The position numbers and the translations under genes are program-made. The notes below the pieces were generated by a model that ran no database searches, was not told the origin of the DNA, and was given only the letters and a program-made list of their open reading frames with translations. From Paracoccaceae bacterium (lineage in GTDB: Bacteria; Pseudomonadota; Alphaproteobacteria; Rhodobacterales; Rhodobacteraceae), in assembly GCA_947476475.1 (NCBI GenBank), contig CANJQT010000009.1:1-61329 (forward strand): a stretch of DNA of 61,329 nucleotides, written 5' to 3'. The first letter of the stretch is position 1. The number at the start of each line of letters is the position of its first letter. This document shows positions 44,280-53,899 of this stretch, one piece after another.

Positions 44280-47200
44280 TCATCCCAGCGCGTCGTTGCA
44301 GCGCTGGCAGGTGCCTTCGTGCTTGTGGCTGCCAACGTCTGGCAGGATCTTCCAGCAGCGCTGGCATTTCTCGCCGTCGGCCAGTTCAAACACCACGCCG
44401 ACGCCAGGAACATCCGGCAGGCGGAAGGCCTCTTGCGGGGCCGGATCGGCAGTAAGGTAAAGACCCGAGGTGATGCACAGATCGGCAAAATCGACCGATT
44501 TCAGCGCCTTCAGTGTCGCTGTATCCTCGACATGAACCACAGGGGCCGCCTCAAGCGAGGCGCCGATCACCTTGGCGGTGCGCTGAATTTCCAGGGCCGC
44601 CGTCACCACCCGGCGCACGCGGCGCAGGGCCTCCCATTTCCGGGCGAGCGGCTCGTTCAGCCAGTCGGCCGGGGTTTCGGGCATGTCTTGCAGATGGATG
44701 GAACTGTCGTCCCCCGGGAAGCGGCAGAGCCAGACTTCTTCCATGGTGAAAGTCAGGATCGGCGCAAGCCAGGTAGTCAGCCGGTGGAACAGGATGTCCA
44801 GAACCGTGCGAGCGGCGCGGCGCCGCAGGGCGCCCGGCGCGTCGCAATAAAGGCTGTCCTTGCGGATGTCGAAATAGACCGCCGACAGATCCACCGTACA
44901 GAAGGTGAACAGGGTCTGGAAAACCCCCTGGAAGTCGTATTTCTGATAGCCCTTGCGCACCGTGTGGTCGAGTTCGGCCAGACGGTGCAGCATCCAGGCC
45001 TCCAGCTCGGGCATATCCTTGACGGCAACCTTCTCGGCATCCGAGAAACCCTCGAGATTGCCCAAAAGGAAGCGCATCGTATTGCGCAGGCGGCGGTAGC
45101 TGTCCGCCGTGCCTTTCAGGATTTCCTTGCCGATACGCTGGTCGGCGGTGAAGTCGGCCTGCGCCACCCATAGCCGCAGGATATCGGCACCATATTCGTC
45201 GATCACCTTTTGCGGCGCGATGATGTTGCCAAGCGACTTGGACATTTTCATGCCCTTCTCGTCCAGCGTGAAGCCGTGGGTCAGCACCCCCCGGTAGGGC
45301 GCGCGGCCCTTGGTGCCGCAGGCCTGCAGCATCGAAGAATGGAACCAGCCCCGGTGTTGATCGGTGCCTTCCAGATAAAGGTCAGCGATCCCGTCTGCCG
45401 TTCCATCCGGCCGGTCGCGCAGCACAAAGGCATGGGTCGAGCCGGAATCGAACCAGACATCGAGAACATCCATCACCTGCTCGTAGGCGGCAGGATCAAC
45501 GATGCCATCCAGAACCTGCTCCTTGAAGCCCGGGCGATACCAGACGTCGGCACTTTCGGCCTCGAATGCCGCGATGATGCGGGCGTTGATCTCTGGGTTG
45601 CGCAGAAGGAAATCCGTATCAGTCGGCCTTGCGCCCTTCTTCGTGAAGCAGGTTAGCGGCACACCCCAAGCGCGCTGGCGGGACAGAACCCAATCGGGCC
45701 GCGCCTCGATCATCGAATGCAGGCGGTTGCGGCCGGTGGGCGGCGTCCATTCCACCAGTTCGTCGATCGACGTCAGCGCGCGGGTGCGGATCGTATCGCC
45801 GTACTGGCCCATGCCATCGTCCAGCTTCGCATCAATCGCCACGAACCACTGCGGCGTGTTGCGGTAGATGAGCGGCGCCTTCGAGCGCCAGGAATGCGGA
45901 TAGGAATGCTTGACCTTGCCCTTGGCGAAGAGCGCGCCCGCATAGGCGAGCTGCTTGATAACCGAGACGTTCGCCGGACCTTCCTTGCCATCCGGCAAGA
46001 TGATCGCCTGCCCGCCGAAAAGCGGAAGATCGGTGCGGTAAGACCCGTCCGGCTCGACATTATAGGTCATCGCAAGGCCGAACTTCAGGCCCATCTGATA
46101 GTCGTCGTCGCCGTGGCTGGGGGCGGTATGGACAAAGCCGGTGCCCGCATCATCAGTGACGTGATCGCCGGGAAGCATGGGGACATCATAGGCCCATTCG
46201 CTGTTGGCGCCTTCGATTCCATGGAAAGGGTGCGAAAGGATCAGGCCCAAGAATTCGGAGCCATCCACTTCGCGCAGGCGCGTCCAGCTCCCAACCTTCG
46301 CGGCACTCTTCACACTCTCTGCCAGCGCGTCAGCGACAAACAGCGATTCGCCCTCTACGGCGCTTGAATTCGCATCAAGGGTATCTACGCGATAAAGACC
46401 GTAAGTGACTTCCGGGTTGAATGCGACCGCACGGTTTTGCGGAATTGTCCAAGGGGTTGTGGTCCAGATTACGACCGAAGCGCCAACAAAATCCGGCGCG
46501 AATTGCTCCATTTCGCTGGGCGACAGTAGGTCGTTGACGTGTCGTTCCCCCTTCCAGCTTAGGCCGTTGGAGACCGGCACCATTGCGTCGGGTCGGAAGC
46601 CTTTCACTCTAAACCGCACCCAAACCGTATGGCTCGTATGGTCGTGATACTCGACCTCCGCCTCGGCCAGCGCCGTCTTTTCGACCGGCGACCACATCAC
46701 CGGCTTTGAGCCCTGATAAAGGCTGCCGTTCATCAGGAATTTCATGAACTCGTCGGCGATCACCGCTTCGGCGTGATAATCCATCGTCAGGTAGGGGTCC
46801 GGCCAGTTGCCGGTCACGCCAAGGCGCTTGAACTCCTCGCGCTGGATGTCGATCCAGCCTTCGGCGAACTTGCGGCATTCCTGACGGAAGGCCACGGTGT
46901 CGACTGCGTCCTTGTCCAGGCCCTTGGCGCGGTATTGTTCCTCGATCTTCCACTCAATCGGCAGGCCGTGACAATCCCAGCCCGGCACATAGCGGGCATC
47001 CTTGCCCATCATCTGCTGGGACCGCACCACCATGTCCTTCAGGATCTTGTTCAGCGCGTGGCCGATATGCAGATGGCCGTTCGCATAGGGCGGGCCGTCA
47101 TGCAGCGTGAAGGGTGCCCGTTTCTGACCATTTGGCCCCGTCTTCTCGCGCAGCCGGTCATAGATGCCGATCTTTTCCCAACGCGCCAGCCAGTCGGGTT

Positions 47201-47300
47201 CGCGCGCAGGCAGGCCCGCGCGCATCGGAAATTCGGTTTCCGGCAGGAAAACGGTGTCGCGGTAATCGGGGGCAGTCACTTCGGGCTTGTCGGCGCACAT
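44280..47300 (-). CDS. ileS: Isoleucyl-tRNA synthetase
   Basis: A 1006-residue class I aminoacyl-tRNA synthetase. It has the HIGH motif (NGHLHIGHALN, about residues 72-82), a large editing domain with TPWTIPQN, the KMSKS loop (MKMSKSLGN) and a C-terminal zinc ribbon (CQRCW and CQRC). The start ATG 47300 is upstream of ADKPEVTAPDYRDTVFLP. A divergent promoter region of about 170 bp separates it from the PPOX gene. Confidence 0.97.
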   Translation of the reverse strand: MCADKPEVTAPDYRDTVFLPETEFPMRAGLPAREPDWLARWEKIGIYDRLREKTGPNGQKRAPFTLHDGPPYANGHLHIGHALNKILKDMVVRSQQMMGKDARYVPGWDCHGLPIEWKIEEQYRAKGLDKDAVDTVAFRQECRKFAEGWIDIQREEFKRLGVTGNWPDPYLTMDYHAEAVIADEFMKFLMNGSLYQGSKPVMWSPVEKTALAEAEVEYHDHTSHTVWVRFRVKGFRPDAMVPVSNGLSWKGERHVNDLLSPSEMEQFAPDFVGASVVIWTTTPWTIPQNRAVAFNPEVTYGLYRVDTLDANSSAVEGESLFVADALAESVKSAAKVGSWTRLREVDGSEFLGLILSHPFHGIEGANSEWAYDVPMLPGDHVTDDAGTGFVHTAPSHGDDDYQMGLKFGLAMTYNVEPDGSYRTDLPLFGGQAIILPDGKEGPANVSVIKQLAYAGALFAKGKVKHSYPHSWRSKAPLIYRNTPQWFVAIDAKLDDGMGQYGDTIRTRALTSIDELVEWTPPTGRNRLHSMIEARPDWVLSRQRAWGVPLTCFTKKGARPTDTDFLLRNPEINARIIAAFEAESADVWYRPGFKEQVLDGIVDPAAYEQVMDVLDVWFDSGSTHAFVLRDRPDGTADGIADLYLEGTDQHRGWFHSSMLQACGTKGRAPYRGVLTHGFTLDEKGMKMSKSLGNIIAPQKVIDEYGADILRLWVAQADFTADQRIGKEILKGTADSYRRLRNTMRFLLGNLEGFSDAEKVAVKDMPELEAWMLHRLAELDHTVRKGYQKYDFQGVFQTLFTFCTVDLSAVYFDIRKDSLYCDAPGALRRRAARTVLDILFHRLTTWLAPILTFTMEEVWLCRFPGDDSSIHLQDMPETPADWLNEPLARKWEALRRVRRVVTAALEIQRTAKVIGASLEAAPVVHVEDTATLKALKSVDFADLCITSGLYLTADPAPQEAFRLPDVPGVGVVFELADGEKCQRCWKILPDVGSHKHEGTCQRCNDALG

Positions 47301-47435
47301 GGTGGCGTCCTCTTGTCGGTCTGTTGCGATTTGTTGTGGCGGTGCGAAGCTTCGGACACCTTTGCCCGGCGGCTCTGGTCAGAGCGCCGGGTTCGTAATT
47401 CGCATGCCGTGTAGCGGTCCACTCATGCGCCGTGC

Positions 47436-47441
47436 TATAAT
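47436..47441 (+). promoter_or_regulatory. Probable -10 box upstream of the PPOX gene
   Basis: A perfect TATAAT lies 32 bases before the start codon at 47474. No good -35 box is present at 16-18 bp; the best candidate is weak. The assignment rests on the -10 match and position. Confidence 0.45.
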
Positions 47442-47473
47442 TCGGCCAGGCTCGGAGGTAAAGGAGATGTCGC

Positions 47474-48112
47474 ATGACCGCTTACGAACCAACCGATGTC
47501 ATCATGACCGTGGATCAGATCCGTGCCGTCATCCCGAACGAGTTCGAGTCGCAGACCGGTAAGATCATCGACCACATCGACTCTTTCATCCGGGTATGGA
47601 TCGAACGGTCGCCCTTCGTGGCGATAGGAACCCATGACCGGGGAGGCAGCGCCGACGTGGCGCCGAAGGGCGACCCGGCGGGGTTTGTCAAAGTCGTCGA
47701 CGATAAGACGCTCGCCATCCCGGACCGACCGGGCAACCATCGCTTCGACACCTTTGCCAACATCCTTGAGACGGGCCGTATCGCCCTGATGTTCATGGTA
47801 CCGAACCGCAGCGAAGTCGTGCGTGTCAATGGCACCGCCCGAATTGTACGGGATCTTCCACTGCGCGAGACTATGGCGATCAACGGACGCGTGCCCGAAT
47901 TCGCCATCCTCGTTCGGGTCGAGGAAGCCTTCTACCATTGCGGCAAGGCGGTGGTCCGGTCGCGCCTGTGGCAACCCGATATGGCGGCCCCGACCGACGG
48001 CCTGCCGACATACGCTCAAGCCCTGATCGAACATGCTAAGCTTGAGCGCTCGCTTGAGGACATGGAACTCGCTTTGCGCAATAACGAGGAAAAGCGCCTT
48101 TACGACGAGTAG
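47474..48112 (+). CDS. Pyridoxamine 5'-phosphate oxidase-like (PPOX class) flavoprotein
   Basis: A 212-residue protein of the split-barrel FMN-binding superfamily. The body contains PFVAIGTHDRGGSADVAPKG, then the segment LAIPDRPGNHRFDTFANILE, as in uncharacterised PPOX proteins. It is probably a flavin-dependent oxidoreductase; substrate unknown. A strong ribosome site AAAGGAG is 7 bases before ATG. The truncated haemoglobin gene follows after 74 bp on the same strand. Confidence 0.9.
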   Translation: MTAYEPTDVIMTVDQIRAVIPNEFESQTGKIIDHIDSFIRVWIERSPFVAIGTHDRGGSADVAPKGDPAGFVKVVDDKTLAIPDRPGNHRFDTFANILETGRIALMFMVPNRSEVVRVNGTARIVRDLPLRETMAINGRVPEFAILVRVEEAFYHCGKAVVRSRLWQPDMAAPTDGLPTYAQALIEHAKLERSLEDMELALRNNEEKRLYDE

Positions 48113-48186
48113 GATCGGGGACGCGGCAATCCGTCACTTGTCGGTCGCAGCCTTTCGGGGCATGGGTGACGCCGAAAGGAATTGTC

Positions 48187-48594
48187 ATGCCCGCAATCCC
48201 GCCCCGCTTCCCCATCACTTCCGCCGAGATCGACCTCGTGGTGGCAGATTTCTATGCCGCGATCCGGGTCCACCCCGGCCTTGGCCCGGTTTTTGCCACC
48301 CATGTGACTGACTGGCCCACGCATGAAGAAAAGATTGCCCGCTTCTGGCGCAATGCGATCCTGATGGAACGCAGCTACGATGGCAATCCGATGCAGGCCC
48401 ACCGCGAAGCGGGCAATGTGCGCCCCGGCATGTTCACCCCTTGGCTGGCGCTGTTTGACAGCATTCTGAAGCGCAATCTTGCACCTGAAACCGCTGCCTC
48501 CTGGTCGGCGCTGGCACACCGCATCGGTCAGGGGCTACGCTATGGCGTGGTCGATCAAGCCACCCATGCCGATGGCGTACCTAAACTGACCTGA
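48187..48594 (+). CDS. Group III truncated haemoglobin
   Basis: A 135-residue globin of the truncated family, group III. Recognisable parts are VADFYAAIRVHPGLGPVF, KIARFWRNAILMERSYDGNPM and the His-containing QAHREAGNV segment; the helices end LRYGVVDQ. It binds haem and may sense or detoxify oxygen or nitric oxide species. AAAGGA lies 6 bases before ATG 48187. Confidence 0.88.
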   Translation: MPAIPPRFPITSAEIDLVVADFYAAIRVHPGLGPVFATHVTDWPTHEEKIARFWRNAILMERSYDGNPMQAHREAGNVRPGMFTPWLALFDSILKRNLAPETAASWSALAHRIGQGLRYGVVDQATHADGVPKLT

Positions 48595-48597
48595 CTG

Positions 48598-49182
48598 CTA
48601 AAGCGAACGGTCCATCGCCGCAGAAACCAGCGCCCTTGCCGCCTGCCCTGCCGCCTCGGCATAGGCGGGGTCGCGATGGAACAACAGGGTGGAAAAAACC
48701 CCCTCCATCAGCAACATCAACTGCCGCGCCAAGCCTGCCGGATTTTGCGCCCCCGCCTCGGCCATCTTGCCCTCCAGCCAGGCCTCGAACCGTTTCTTGT
48801 GCGCCGCCCCCGCCTTGACCGCCGGATGGCCCGGCATGTTGGCCAACTCTGCCGCGGTGCGCAAGAAGCCGCAGCCACGCCAGCTTTTCTTGCCCGCCTG
48901 CCGCGCGAGGCCGGCAAACAGCGCCGCCACCCGGTCCCCCGCAGCGCCTTCGGCCCGGTCATACCATCGGGCAAAGGTCAGAAGGTTGGGCTGATCGCGC
49001 GCCAGCAGATAGGCCTCGGTCAGTTCATCCTTGCTGCGAAAATGGTAATAAAGCGTCTTTTTAGTCACCCCAGCCGCCTCGGCCAGCCGGTCCATGCTGA
49101 CCGCGCGGATACCCTCGCCGTAGAACAGCGCTTCCGCCGCCTTCAGGATGCGGACTCGGGTTCCCTGATCCACTTCGCCCAT
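48598..49182 (-). CDS. TetR family transcription regulator
   Basis: A 194-residue repressor of the TetR family with an N-terminal helix-turn-helix (about 26-47, VSMDRLAEAAGVTKKTLYYHF) and a helical ligand-binding domain. It is divergent from the enoyl-CoA hydratase gene, with 91 bp between; a palindrome in this gap is a good operator candidate. The ligand is not known; an acyl-CoA would suit the neighbour. Confidence 0.93.
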   Translation of the reverse strand: MGEVDQGTRVRILKAAEALFYGEGIRAVSMDRLAEAAGVTKKTLYYHFRSKDELTEAYLLARDQPNLLTFARWYDRAEGAAGDRVAALFAGLARQAGKKSWRGCGFLRTAAELANMPGHPAVKAGAAHKKRFEAWLEGKMAEAGAQNPAGLARQLMLLMEGVFSTLLFHRDPAYAEAAGQAARALVSAAMDRSL

Positions 49183-49205
49183 CTGTCATTCTCGTTCATA
49201 AGTAT

Positions 49206-49219
49206 ACCCACCAGTGAGT
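49206..49219. promoter_or_regulatory. Candidate TetR operator between tetR-type gene and enoyl-CoA hydratase
   Basis: ACCCAC-CA-GTGAGT is an inverted repeat with one mismatch, placed 24 bases before the regulator gene and 55 bases before the hydratase gene. TetR repressors commonly bind such short palindromes in divergent intergenic regions; binding is inferred. Confidence 0.5.
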
Positions 49220-49273
49220 TTCTAATATCCTCTCCTCCTCCTAGACTTTCGTCAAGCAACGAAAGGAAAAACC

Positions 49274-50056
49274 ATGACCAAGCTTCCCGTTCTCTTCACC
49301 ACCGCTGGCCCGATCGTCACCCTTACCCTGAACCGGCCCGACAAGCTGAATGCGCTGAACTATGAAACCAACGACATCCTTCTGGCCCATCTTGACCGGA
49401 TCGAACGGGACGACAGCCTGCGCGCCGTCATTCTCACTGGCACCGGTCGCGCCTTTTCAGCAGGCGGCGACATCCCGGAATTTGCCGCCTCGATCCGTAG
49501 TCACCCAGTCCGCGCAGCGCGAGACTTCGTGCGCAGGGGGCAGGCTCTGACCACGCGGATAGAAAGCTTCCCCAAACCGGTGATCGCCGCCGTGAACGGC
49601 CTGGCCTTCGGTGGTGGCTGCGAGGTGACCGAGGCCGCCCACCTCGCCCTCGCCAGCCCCGAAGCGCGCTTTGCCAAGCCCGAAGTGGCAATCGGCATCC
49701 CGCCCACCTTCGGAGGCACCCAACGCCTGCCACGCCTTGTCGGCCGCAAACGGGCGCTGGAACTGCTGCTGACTGGCGAAAGCATCGGCGCCCGCCGCGC
49801 GCTGCAACTGGGCCTGATCAACGGCATAGTCCCGGCCGAGGCGTTGTTGGCTGAAGCCGACGCGCTCGCACGGCGCATCCTCTGCCACTCTCCCGGGGCA
49901 ATCGCCCGCATTCTATCCGCCGTCACCCGTGGCCAGGACCTGCCAGTGGCCGAAGGGCTGCGGATCGAATCTGACCAGTTCGAACTGGTCGCCGCCGATC
50001 CCGACTGCCTCGCCGACCTAGACCGCTGGCTTGGGAGGCGGCGGACTCAGGGCTGA
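49274..50056 (+). CDS. Enoyl-CoA hydratase/isomerase family protein
   Basis: A 260-residue crotonase-fold protein. The oxyanion-hole segments GRAFSAGGDIPEF (about 57-69) and NGLAFGGGCEVTEAAHLALAS (about 104-124) and the later PEVAIGIPPTFGGTQRLPRLVG are present. It likely hydrates or isomerises an acyl-CoA in fatty or amino acid breakdown. AAAGGAAA precedes ATG. Its 3' end overlaps the convergent DUF2339 gene by 10 bases. Confidence 0.92.
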   Translation: MTKLPVLFTTAGPIVTLTLNRPDKLNALNYETNDILLAHLDRIERDDSLRAVILTGTGRAFSAGGDIPEFAASIRSHPVRAARDFVRRGQALTTRIESFPKPVIAAVNGLAFGGGCEVTEAAHLALASPEARFAKPEVAIGIPPTFGGTQRLPRLVGRKRALELLLTGESIGARRALQLGLINGIVPAEALLAEADALARRILCHSPGAIARILSAVTRGQDLPVAEGLRIESDQFELVAADPDCLADLDRWLGRRRTQG

Positions 50057-52791
50057 TCGGCCGCTTCGCTGCCCTGCCGCGCTGCTGCCCAGCGGTTCAG
50101 CCAAGCCAATCCGGCCAGCGCCAACCCAAGACCGACAAAAGATGCTACCCGCGTCAGCCCAGACAGGCCCGCCGCATCGATCAGAAAAACCTTGGCCACT
50201 GTCAGCCCGATCACTGTCATTGCGGCGCGTCGCAGATCGACCGACCGCCGAGCGATGGCCTGATAAAGCAGCGCCGCACCCACCACCATGAGGGCAAGCG
50301 TATAGCTGTAAAGCTCGGGCTGGCTGACACCGGATACCGACAGAACGTCACCTTGCCAGAAGCGTCGGATCTCCAGCGCCAGCCATAAGGCGGCAAGCAC
50401 GACGCCCCCGCCACGTAGCGCCAGACGCACCCATCGCGGCAGTTTGCGCAACCGGAAGGAAGCGCCCAGCAGAACCAGTGCTGGCAGGCCATAGGCCACA
50501 AGCAGAGTGTCCAGCAACAAGGGGCCGAGCACTCGCCCCTCGACGTCGTAACCGGCAACCAGCGGGTTAAGCGGGCCGACCGCTGCGCCAATTCCCGCCA
50601 GCGCTATCAGGCCCGCAACTACTGCAATACCAATTCGCAGCCAGCGCAAGGCCCCGCCCAGCTGAATCCGGTGAAGCTGCACCAACATCAGGATCAGCCA
50701 GGGCATGGCATTCAACGTCATCGCCCAGTGCGACAGGATCCATTCCGCGCTGGCGTCCCCTGTCAGCCAGCGGGTGATCAGCACATTGGCCAGCAGCGCC
50801 GCCGAGGCTGCGCCACCGGATTCCAGGAACACCTCCGGATTGCGCCGATCAAGCCCCTCCAGTAGCCTCAGCGCGCCCGTCATCGCAGCAACCGCCCCGC
50901 CATAGGCGGCCAATACCTCCCACAGGGCGGCGTCATCAATCGCCCAATCCAGACCCGGGTCGATCACCAGCCGGTAGCTGATCCCCATGACAGCGGCCTG
51001 AATGAACCAGCCCATTTCTGGCAACCTGAATCGGCGGTCAAGGGCGGCCGCCACCAGAACCAGCGCCGCGAGTGCCAGCGTCAAGGCCCCCTTGGTAGTG
51101 ACCAGGAACAGCGCAAGTGCGATCAGCGACATGCAGGACAGGGTCGCAAAAGCCGCACGGCGCATGTCCCCTCTGTCCGCCCGTGCAAAGCGCAGGGCCA
51201 AGACCGCCATCAACGCAGCAAGCGTGATCACATGCAGCGCCCAGGGATATGCACCAATCACCGCTGATGGGGCCCAGAACAGTTCCAGCCCGACGGCTGA
51301 CAGGGGCGCGATCAGTGCTGCACCGGCTGCCCAGATGGCGCGATAACCCGCCCCACCCGACCGCCATGCCGCCAGCAGTGTCAGCACAGTGGCCAACGTT
51401 AGCAGCAGCGCCACGGTCTGCGGTGCGGCCACCTCGGCCCCACGATAGGCCGCTTCGGCATAGTCCGAAGCCAGAGGCCAGCCGTTTGCCCCCTCGACCA
51501 CCACACGCGCCACAAATGCGATCGCCGGCAGGGCGGCCAGATCCGAGAGCGCAGGTGCGCCACGTGACCAAAGGATCAGCGCCCCGGCCATCACCGCAAG
51601 ACACAAGAAAGCCAGCATACTTTCAGAGGCGACCGCTCCCTCCAGCGCCCAAAGGCCGAAGGACGACAGGCCTACGGCCCCCGCAGCCAGCCGCACCGGA
51701 AAGATTGGCCAATCGCCCTTGCCGCGCGCCATCAGCACCTCTGCAAGCAGCGGGCCATCATGGTCGGGCGTCAGGCGCAAACAGGGCACAAGCACTGCCA
51801 GAAGCGGCAGTGCTGCCAGGAACATCGCGTACCAACCTGCCCCGCCGCTCGCGGCCATCACCAGCCAACCGCCGCCGTAACCTATCGCCAACGCCAAAAC
51901 CGATACCCAGGCCCAACGACGCGCCGCATCTACCGCCAGCCCCGCGCCGGCGATCAGCGGGAAATAGCTGTACAGCCAAAAGGGCGCGTCACTGGATCCG
52001 CCCACCACGAAAGGCGCGACCCCGGCGCCGATCAGTCCAACCGCTGCCAGGAATGGCCCATAGAACCAACCCAGCAGCACAGCCAGCGCCGCCACGGCCA
52101 GAAGCCCGCCAAAGGCAGCTTCGACCCCGATCAGCCCATAGAGCTGGCGTGCAGCCAGCACACCCGCGAACATCGAAACGATGCCCGCACCGGAAAAGGT
52201 CGATGGCAAATAGGCCGTCGTCAACTTAGCCGCATCGCCTGACCGGCGGCGGATTACCTCGCCCGCTGTCACGAGCGCCGCACCGAACAGCATTGCCATG
52301 ATCACCCGCGCGGTGGGTGGCAGCAGCCCGTTTTCTACCCCGTATTGTACAAAGAACACCCCCGCAAATGCCAACGACAGCGCCGAAATTGCATAGATCC
52401 AGTTTGCCTTCAGCCAGTTGCCCAAGGCCGAGGCGCGAGCGGCATTCAAGACCACCGGACCATCCTTCGCGTTGTCCGACTCGGCCAACCGTGCTTCAGC
52501 AAGGTCCCACGGGCCGGGGGTCATTTCGGGCAAAGGCGGTGGCGCAACCGGTTGCGCGGCGGAACTGTCCGGGGCTTTGATCACGGCTTCAAAAACCGTT
52601 TCGGGCGAAGGAACCGGCGGCGGCGACTGCGGGCGCGCGACCTCTGTCGCCGCAGCCCGCTCGACCACCCTCACCCGCGCCTCAAGCCGGGCCAAGCGAC
52701 CGCGCAGCCGCATCACCTTGATGATCAACACTACCACCGCAACTGGAATTGCCAGTGCGACAAGGCCCAGCAAAATCAGCATTTCGTCCAT
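50047..52791 (-). CDS. DUF2339 large integral membrane protein
   Basis: A 914-residue protein. A membrane helix at the N-terminus, a short coiled coil (about 28-45) and a Pro-rich stretch (about 55-95) are followed by about 25 hydrophobic segments from residue 130 to the end, the hallmark of DUF2339. Its function is unknown. It lies 61 bp downstream of the YcjF gene on the same strand. Confidence 0.9.
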   Translation of the reverse strand: MDEMLILLGLVALAIPVAVVVLIIKVMRLRGRLARLEARVRVVERAAATEVARPQSPPPVPSPETVFEAVIKAPDSSAAQPVAPPPLPEMTPGPWDLAEARLAESDNAKDGPVVLNAARASALGNWLKANWIYAISALSLAFAGVFFVQYGVENGLLPPTARVIMAMLFGAALVTAGEVIRRRSGDAAKLTTAYLPSTFSGAGIVSMFAGVLAARQLYGLIGVEAAFGGLLAVAALAVLLGWFYGPFLAAVGLIGAGVAPFVVGGSSDAPFWLYSYFPLIAGAGLAVDAARRWAWVSVLALAIGYGGGWLVMAASGGAGWYAMFLAALPLLAVLVPCLRLTPDHDGPLLAEVLMARGKGDWPIFPVRLAAGAVGLSSFGLWALEGAVASESMLAFLCLAVMAGALILWSRGAPALSDLAALPAIAFVARVVVEGANGWPLASDYAEAAYRGAEVAAPQTVALLLTLATVLTLLAAWRSGGAGYRAIWAAGAALIAPLSAVGLELFWAPSAVIGAYPWALHVITLAALMAVLALRFARADRGDMRRAAFATLSCMSLIALALFLVTTKGALTLALAALVLVAAALDRRFRLPEMGWFIQAAVMGISYRLVIDPGLDWAIDDAALWEVLAAYGGAVAAMTGALRLLEGLDRRNPEVFLESGGAASAALLANVLITRWLTGDASAEWILSHWAMTLNAMPWLILMLVQLHRIQLGGALRWLRIGIAVVAGLIALAGIGAAVGPLNPLVAGYDVEGRVLGPLLLDTLLVAYGLPALVLLGASFRLRKLPRWVRLALRGGGVVLAALWLALEIRRFWQGDVLSVSGVSQPELYSYTLALMVVGAALLYQAIARRSVDLRRAAMTVIGLTVAKVFLIDAAGLSGLTRVASFVGLGLALAGLAWLNRWAAARQGSEAADQP

Positions 52792-52852
52792 GATGCCACC
52801 CTGCCCCTGTTCGTGTGCAGAAACCTATGCCGGGGGCAGGCAAGCCGGCAAG

Positions 52853-53899
52853 TCAGGATTTCCCTGCGCTCCGGTCCGCATCTGCGGCGCCTGCCCCGAA
52901 CAGGCCGCGCAGGCCGCGGGTCACTAGGTTCGTCACTTTCGGGCGCGGCAGGGCGATGAAGGGCATGGGGCGACAAACCTCCATCGCCGCCAGCCCGACG
53001 CGCGCAGTCAGGGCGCCGTTGATAACGCCCTCTCCGAAACGTCTGGACAGTTTAGACAACAGCCCGCCCCCCGCCACCGAATGGATCAGATCGTCGCCCA
53101 CAGCAACCGCCCCTGTGGCGACCAGATGCACCATCACCTGCCGCAAGAGCCGCAGGCTGCCAAAGGTGCCCGCACGGCCGCCATAAAGCTGGGCGATACG
53201 CCGCAACATCCGCAGATTGGCAAAAAGTGCTGCAGCAACATCCGCGAGTGCAAGTGGCACAATGGCGGTGACGGTCGCCACCTGCCGGGCGGCCGCCTCT
53301 ATTTCGCGCCGCGCGGCCTGATCCAATGGAGCAAGAAATTCGGCCTCGGCCAGCACCAGAAGCGATGCCGCGTCCATCACAGCACCGGCGCGTTCGCCGT
53401 AGCGGTGCGCGCCCCAAGCCAAATCGGCGCGCCCCTGATAAAGCCGCGCCAGCGCGTCGCCAGTGGTGCGCGCCCCCGCCAGATCGTCGGTCGTCAGGGC
53501 TGCTTGTGCGCTGTGCCGCAGGTGGTCAAGACGGCCAAGGCGGGCGTACGCCGCCAGTTCCTTCAGCGCCAGTAATGTAGCGGTCAAGACGAATAGCCCG
53601 AACAGCCCGGCTGCGACCCAACCCAGCACTGGATGACTGGCCAGAAGCGTTGTCACATAGTTCCATGCCGCAACGCTTGTCAGAAACGCAATCAATGACC
53701 CGGCAGAGGCCAGAAACCATGCGCCAAGCCGCGATCCGCGTGCCCCGCCAATCCGCACGGCCGTCTGCATTGCACGGCCGTCAGGTACGCCGGGATCGGG
53801 CACAAAAGGTGCCAGCGCGGGATTGGGGGCCGCTTCGTCCCCAAGGTCGATAACCACCGGCGCCTGACGGGTCTTCACTTTATCCATCCGCCCACTCAC
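52853..53899 (-). CDS. YcjF/UPF0283 family membrane protein (DUF697)
   Basis: A 348-residue protein with two hydrophobic segments near residues 65-110 and a C-terminal helical DUF697-like domain (about 190-310). It pairs with the YcjX-type GTPase encoded just upstream; the ATGA overlap (4 bases) means translational coupling. In enterobacteria the pair belongs to the phage-shock regulon, but no psp genes are seen here. Confidence 0.9.
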   Translation of the reverse strand: MSGRMDKVKTRQAPVVIDLGDEAAPNPALAPFVPDPGVPDGRAMQTAVRIGGARGSRLGAWFLASAGSLIAFLTSVAAWNYVTTLLASHPVLGWVAAGLFGLFVLTATLLALKELAAYARLGRLDHLRHSAQAALTTDDLAGARTTGDALARLYQGRADLAWGAHRYGERAGAVMDAASLLVLAEAEFLAPLDQAARREIEAAARQVATVTAIVPLALADVAAALFANLRMLRRIAQLYGGRAGTFGSLRLLRQVMVHLVATGAVAVGDDLIHSVAGGGLLSKLSRRFGEGVINGALTARVGLAAMEVCRPMPFIALPRPKVTNLVTRGLRGLFGAGAADADRSAGKS

